This document shows, piece after piece, positions 59,271 to 64,000 of a DNA stretch of 64,000 bases. The position numbers were made by a program, and so were the translations under genes. Origin of the DNA: Crocodylus rhombifer (lineage: Eukaryota; Chordata; Crocodylia; Crocodylidae); the NCBI GenBank assembly GCA_038503035.1, contig JAVSML010024599.1:1448142-1512141 (forward strand), given 5' to 3'. The stretch's first letter is position 1, and the number at the start of each line of letters is the position of its first letter. The notes below the pieces were generated by a model. The model was not told where the DNA came from. It saw only the letters and a program-made list of their open reading frames with translations, and searched no databases.

Positions 59271-60478
59271 CACAGAAGAACCAAGATATGTCCCTATCAG
59301 AAATTCTCCTTCGTTCCAATTGTCCTCAAGACTGGCCAGGCTCATGCAGAACCACCAGACACAAGGGGTGACCCAACATGTCCATTGCTCTTGCAGAAAG
59401 AGAGTCAAGACTATACTCAAGGTAGAATATATATTTTTTCAATCCCAGGGAATGCCTATGTCAGTGAAACAGTTATATATGACAGAGCTTACAAAGCATA
59501 CCTACCAACATACTTACTATGTATTTAACAAAGAAAAAGTTTTATTTTAAATAAAGTTACACAACTAAAGCAATATGGAATATATTCTTTCAAAACTGTG
59601 GGCTCACCACTGCATCCACATTCTAAAATAGCAAGGAATAATGAATAATGGTGATAATTAATGAATTATAGATAAAGAAATACTTCCACACACAGAAATG
59701 CAGCAGCCTGGCATATTCACATCTAAAGGCCAATATTCATTGCAGAGTACCATAAGGCTCTGCATCTTGTTATAGAAAACTGTGGGCTTTACCTCTTTTT
59801 CAGTCTTGTCATCATGGATAATAGAATTTGTCACTTTGCCAAGACTCCAACTAAAGAGGCTATTTTAGTAGGAATGAAAGCGTGCATAATTTTAAAAGCA
59901 AACTTTAAAGGTGTATACTGCTTGCTTGGCATCATTTGTTTTTCCTGAATGACCTTTAGTTTCACTATGAATTACCTCCCTTACTTTACAAATGGTGACT
60001 ATTAGAGAATGGAAGAGAACTGAGGAATTATGCACTTCCAGCTGGTATGTTAATTGTGTGCTGTTTATTCAACAGCAACATTACAAATATAAAAATCTCA
60101 TCACTAGATCTCTTGGAAAGCCTTTCCAAATAATAACACTTATGAGAAACTTAAGGTCTGAATGTTCCTTGTTTATGAGAAACTGGATATTATCATATTA
60201 AAATCATTACTAACCGAGGGCCTGAATATTTGTTCTGAAGCCTGTCAATACTCTAATGGCAGTAGTCTTGGAAACTACACATCTGCCACAGGATTAATTA
60301 CTCACATAAAACATTATCATTTCCCCACATCTCCTATGAGGTAGAAAGGCTGCTAGAATGATTAATGACCCTATATGACATACAAAGGAATAAACGTAAA
60401 TGTTACCCGGTGGATAGAAAGATCCATTCCTGATTCATATTACAACATTATTCCTTAAGACCTGTAGGCAATAAGAAA

Positions 60479-60532
60479 GACAGACAGACAGACAGACAGG
60501 GAAAAGAAAAGAAAAGAAAAGAAAAGAAAAGA
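60479..60532. repeat. Compound microsatellite (GACA)n then (GAAAA)n
   Basis: About five GACA units (60479-60499) run directly into about six GAAAA units (60501-60532). Both are nearly perfect. Confidence 0.95.
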
Positions 60533-60765
60533 TATTTTCAAGTATTTGATATTAAACTGGAGGCAATTGTTAATCCCAACCAGGCACTTTGACTACTACT
60601 TATAGCCATTAACAGAAAGAGATAGTTAGCAAGCTTTTGTTTACAAAAGCTTATACATGATTCAGTTAGTCTCTGAGGTGTATCTCTTCCCAGCCTTCTT
60701 ATGCACTTCTCAGTCTACCAGGTCCCATACCTAGCATACTTTCATATAAAGAACATTACAGATAA

Positions 60766-60803
60766 GGAAAGGAAAGAAAAGGAAAGGAAAGGAAAGGAAA
60801 GGA
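60766..60803. repeat. (GGAAA)n microsatellite
   Basis: About seven GGAAA units with one AAGAAAA interruption, 230 bp downstream of the other purine microsatellite. Confidence 0.95.
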
Positions 60804-62721
60804 GGGAACTGAAACAACTGATTTGGTTGACCAAGTCATAGTAGACTATACTTTTGTGATCTAGTATTTCAATAACAAGTAATAGGAAAATGTGTTGGTA
60901 CTTTTTCTTGCAGGGTGTAAATAGCTAAACAATTACACCACTTTAAGGAGAGGTGACTTATTGCAGCTCAGCTGAATCTGCTGTAACTATTTCATAAGTT
61001 GGTACCTACCCTACAGGAAGTCAAGCTAAATAGCAATGATGTGCCAGTGTGGCTTCTGGCTACTGTGGGATAGAGTGGACAGGTGGAACAATTATATCAT
61101 ATCCAGTTATAACTATAGGTATACAGTCACCTCAAGTTTTAACATAGGATAACTGTTTTGCCTGTCCATGTCTTTGGTGTTAGATCTAGTCAGTTAAAAA
61201 CATTGTGAATTTTTCCTTAAAAGATCTCTATCAGCACTTATAGGGCATAGCACCTGTTTTTGGTAGCATATCAGGGAGGTACTGGTTCACTTTTAACAGA
61301 ACAGAGCCCAAAGGTGAAGTCCCAACATGCAGTTAAGGCCAATTGGAAAGCAAGCAATTAGGTGGCAATTACAATAAATGTAAACAGTATCTAATCTATT
61401 GATTGGGTCACTGAATCTCCTTCTCAATTGCTCATCATTCTCGAGCATCCTTTAATGAAAGCCCAAAAGTTATCACCATACCAGGGCAGGTTTGACTGGG
61501 GGTGGGGGGAGGAGGGGAGAGTGGTGGGCAGTCACACCTTACTTTTATTCATCCTCCACTCTAACTTTAAAACCAGCTTGCAGCCAGCATCTTTTGACTA
61601 TTTTGCCTAGTGTGTTCCATTTTTAACTTAATATATAATCTAGCAAATTAATGCACACTCCAATAGATATATTTGTTTTTGCTTTGATCTTAAACTGAAT
61701 AATATAGCCCCCTACCATATTAGTAAAGCTTCTAGCTTAACTGGGGAAAAATATGTACTGTGTTGTATGATGAGGTAGCACACCATCTGCACCCCACTTT
61801 TCAAAAGCCTAGATGCCCAGATCTATCAACTGAGTGAGTAATTTCCTCTTACTTATTATTGAAATGTTAGATCACAAAATCATGGCCTTTTACTTGTTCA
61901 TCCCAGCTCAGTTATTTCAGTGCCCATTAGCTTTTCTTTTCTTTTATTGTAGTTTTCTTCATTTGAAGGCAGTGTTCTCGGTACTAGACCTGGTAGATTG
62001 AAAACTGCAGTGTTTCAAGGATATTTAGCTTCAGCCACATTACTGACTTCTAGGAAAATGTTAATCATTCAATTAAATCTCAGACTGATTTTTGCAATTT
62101 ATAATTGCTTTAGTAAAAAATTATATGCCTTATCCCTATATTAGGCACAGAGGTAGTTTACCTGTGAGTAATTCAACAGACAACAACCTGGACTATAATT
62201 GTTACAAGGGTAATTACAGTGAAGTCAGAGGCAACTTAGATGGACTGATGTGATGCCAAGTTTAAAGGGAAAATGAATTGAATGGTTTTTTTCAAGTGGG
62301 TGTTTACGTTGCCAGAATTGTAGATTGACTAATTTAGATGAAGTCGTGATGATGCCAGTAGCTGTTTATACCAGAGATGGAATATCAAAAATACTTTATG
62401 GGAACTGTAATGTAAGGGGAAAAAAGGAAAGAAGTTGAGGACAGAGGTTTAAGTCCACTGCTTCAAAATATACTTGACAGAGATAGTGATGCCCCATCTT
62501 TCTATGTTCCCAATAGCTCAGCAATGAGAGCCCTGGTCCAGCTGATGGGAGTTCGGAGTCCTCTTTCTGCCTGAAAGGATTCAAGTCCGAGTTGCCCACC
62601 TTCCAGAATGCCTGAATAACCAGGCTTTCAACTGTTTTGAAGTCAGGGCATTCTTACTCTCTCATTTATGCAAAATGCATAAACAGACTTTAGAGCAGGG
62701 ACTAGATTCTACTTTCCACCC

Positions 62722-64000
62722 TGTAGCAGGGACAGGGTCTCAGCCCCTTCTATGCTCCTGTGGGATGGGCCCCACTGGCTGGGGACCTACCAGTCTGGGT
62801 CCAGACAAGAGGCGCATACCTGGTGTATGGGGAAGGAAGGTCCAGGGGTAAAGCAAAGCTGTCAGCAGGCCTGGGAGCATGAGGATACATGCTCCAGGGA
62901 CTTGATCCCAATTGGCCCGAGGAAGGAAGTGGGTAGTTTAAAAGGAGGACGCTGAGAACAATTTGGTGTTCGGCATCCCCCAGCATGGGAAACCTCACAG
63001 AAGACTGCTGGAAGAGAAAATCCCAGAAGAAGCAGCCTCTGAACACTGGAACTTCATGAGCTGCTGAGTTCAGGATGAGCCATGAGGAAGGAGCAACCCC
63101 ACGCTGTCTGAAAGATAAATAAATGCGAATGGGATGGAGACAGTGTGGGTCATCCCTGCTGAATCCACAGGTCGGGAGTATACACATGGGAAACGGTTGG
63201 TGGAGACCAGCTGAGAAGAAAGAGAGTGACAGAAAGGGAGCCAGTCTGCCAGGAGGAGTGGAGACCTGGAAGGAAACTGAGGCAGCCAGAACAAATAAAA
63301 GGGTCATACACATCCTTCTGGTGAAAAGAAAATTTAACAAAGACCAGAAGGTGGCAACACAGCATGTCCTGGAGAAAGGAGAGGAAATCAGAGTGATTTT
63401 CCTTTAATTTTGGTCTATAAAGGGAAAAGAAGGAATTGAGGGCCAAGGATAAGAAACCCTCTATTTGATTTAATTCCTCTGGACAGGAGAAGGATACCAA
63501 GGTGTAAAAGGGGAATTTACCCCCTCCCCTACTCCCCAAAGATTTAATTTACAGTTAAGAGGGAAGGTATACCCCGTTCCCAAAAAGGAGAAATTAAAGA
63601 GGTCAAGGCAAGGAGGATCTGAATGTGAAGAAACATGAATGAGTTCAGTGAAGTGATCCTTGGTTTATGTAATTAGCATAGTTACATAGCGACCAGACCA
63701 GTGCAGAAGGAAATCTAGATGCTGTGAGTTAAGGACTTGAGAGAGGCCAGGATAATCTCCACTCACCATCATTGGGGAAAAGTGACCATCAATCCGAGAT
63801 AAAAGGGGCAAGGTGTAGGGGAAGTGTAGCCCTGCAGAAGATCAGCAACCTGGTCAGACTGAACTGCAAGGCAAGAAACACCCATTCTCCCAAACAGCTA
63901 TTTCCCATCAAGACATGGCAGGTGAGTGGGAGAGAGGCAGAGGTCAGTACAGCCCAATGCAATTATGAGGTGGAAGAACATGGCCCACTCACACCCCCCC
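62722..64000 (+). mobile_element. Possible LTR or LTR-element end, low confidence
   Basis: From TGTAGCAGGGACAGG at 62722 the sequence shifts to moderate GC. It contains a TATA-like TTTAAAAGGAGG (62937-62948), with AATAAA signals at about 63117 and 63294 downstream, an order that fits U3, R and polyadenylation of a plus-strand LTR. I found no second LTR, no primer-binding site I trust and no gag or pol frame before the window ends. The 196-codon minus-strand frame (62750-63340) has no recognisable domain. Confidence 0.25.

Larger units (their letters stand above)
59271..62721. other. Non-coding stretch with microsatellites
   Basis: AT-rich with no recognised gene. Two simple repeats lie in it and are listed separately. 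Confidence 0.5.

Noticed and set aside
62750..63340. 196-codon minus-strand open frame
   Set aside because: No recognisable domain, and it is antisense to a block with LTR-like features; probably a chance frame in GC-moderate sequence.

Overview
The window reads as a non-coding stretch of a reptilian nuclear genome, most likely a crocodilian. It has an AT-rich background, no operon-like layout and no open frame that looks like a host exon. Its recognisable content is transposable-element debris: CR1 non-LTR retrotransposons with the family's RT and C-terminal motifs and the TTCATAGA-type 3' microsatellite, many hAT-like and other short terminal-inverted-repeat (TIR) elements, and a Penelope-like (GIY-YIG) remnant. 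The crocodilian assignment is an inference from the CR1 type and the TIR families; a turtle or another archosaur is not excluded.

Layout. 1-3467 is unremarkable AT-rich DNA. 3468-4515 holds a small TIR element and a Penelope-like remnant that is split by a GC-rich insert. 5247-7590 is a 5'-truncated CR1 on the minus strand, itself interrupted at 6797-7105 by a hAT-type insertion with a recognisable 8-bp target duplication. 11227-11481 is another hAT-type element. TIR elements whose ends read roughly GGGCATGTCTACAC occur at 3.5, 13.3, 15.1, 37.5, 41.2 and 51.8 kb. GC-rich blocks at 17.4-18.4, 22.1-23.0, 26.4-27.0, 27.5-28.3, 29.4-30.4, 35.1-37.1, 47.6-48.3, 56.7-57.5 and 58.4-59.3 kb are mostly bounded by TIR-like ends. 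Two of them (22.2-22.7 and 27.8-28.2 kb) are built from a short unit repeated in alternating orientation. 45481-46079 is a hAT-type element with a 7/8 target duplication and a long internal palindrome.

48832-51105 is a stack of two minus-strand CR1 copies. The larger is comparatively intact: its reverse-transcriptase core has one in-frame TAG and one nearby frameshift. A hAT-type element follows at 51134-51456. 54274-55550 is a large fold-back structure with arms of about 300 bp. The last 1.3 kb (62722-64000) has features of an LTR, with low confidence.

No host protein-coding gene, rRNA, confident tRNA, CRISPR array or promoter can be supported. Open frames longer than 60 codons outside CR1 look like chance frames or the antisense of repeats. 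Nothing in the window amounts to a multi-gene system; its interest lies in the nested insertions, fold-back architectures and repeat families whose class I could not name.
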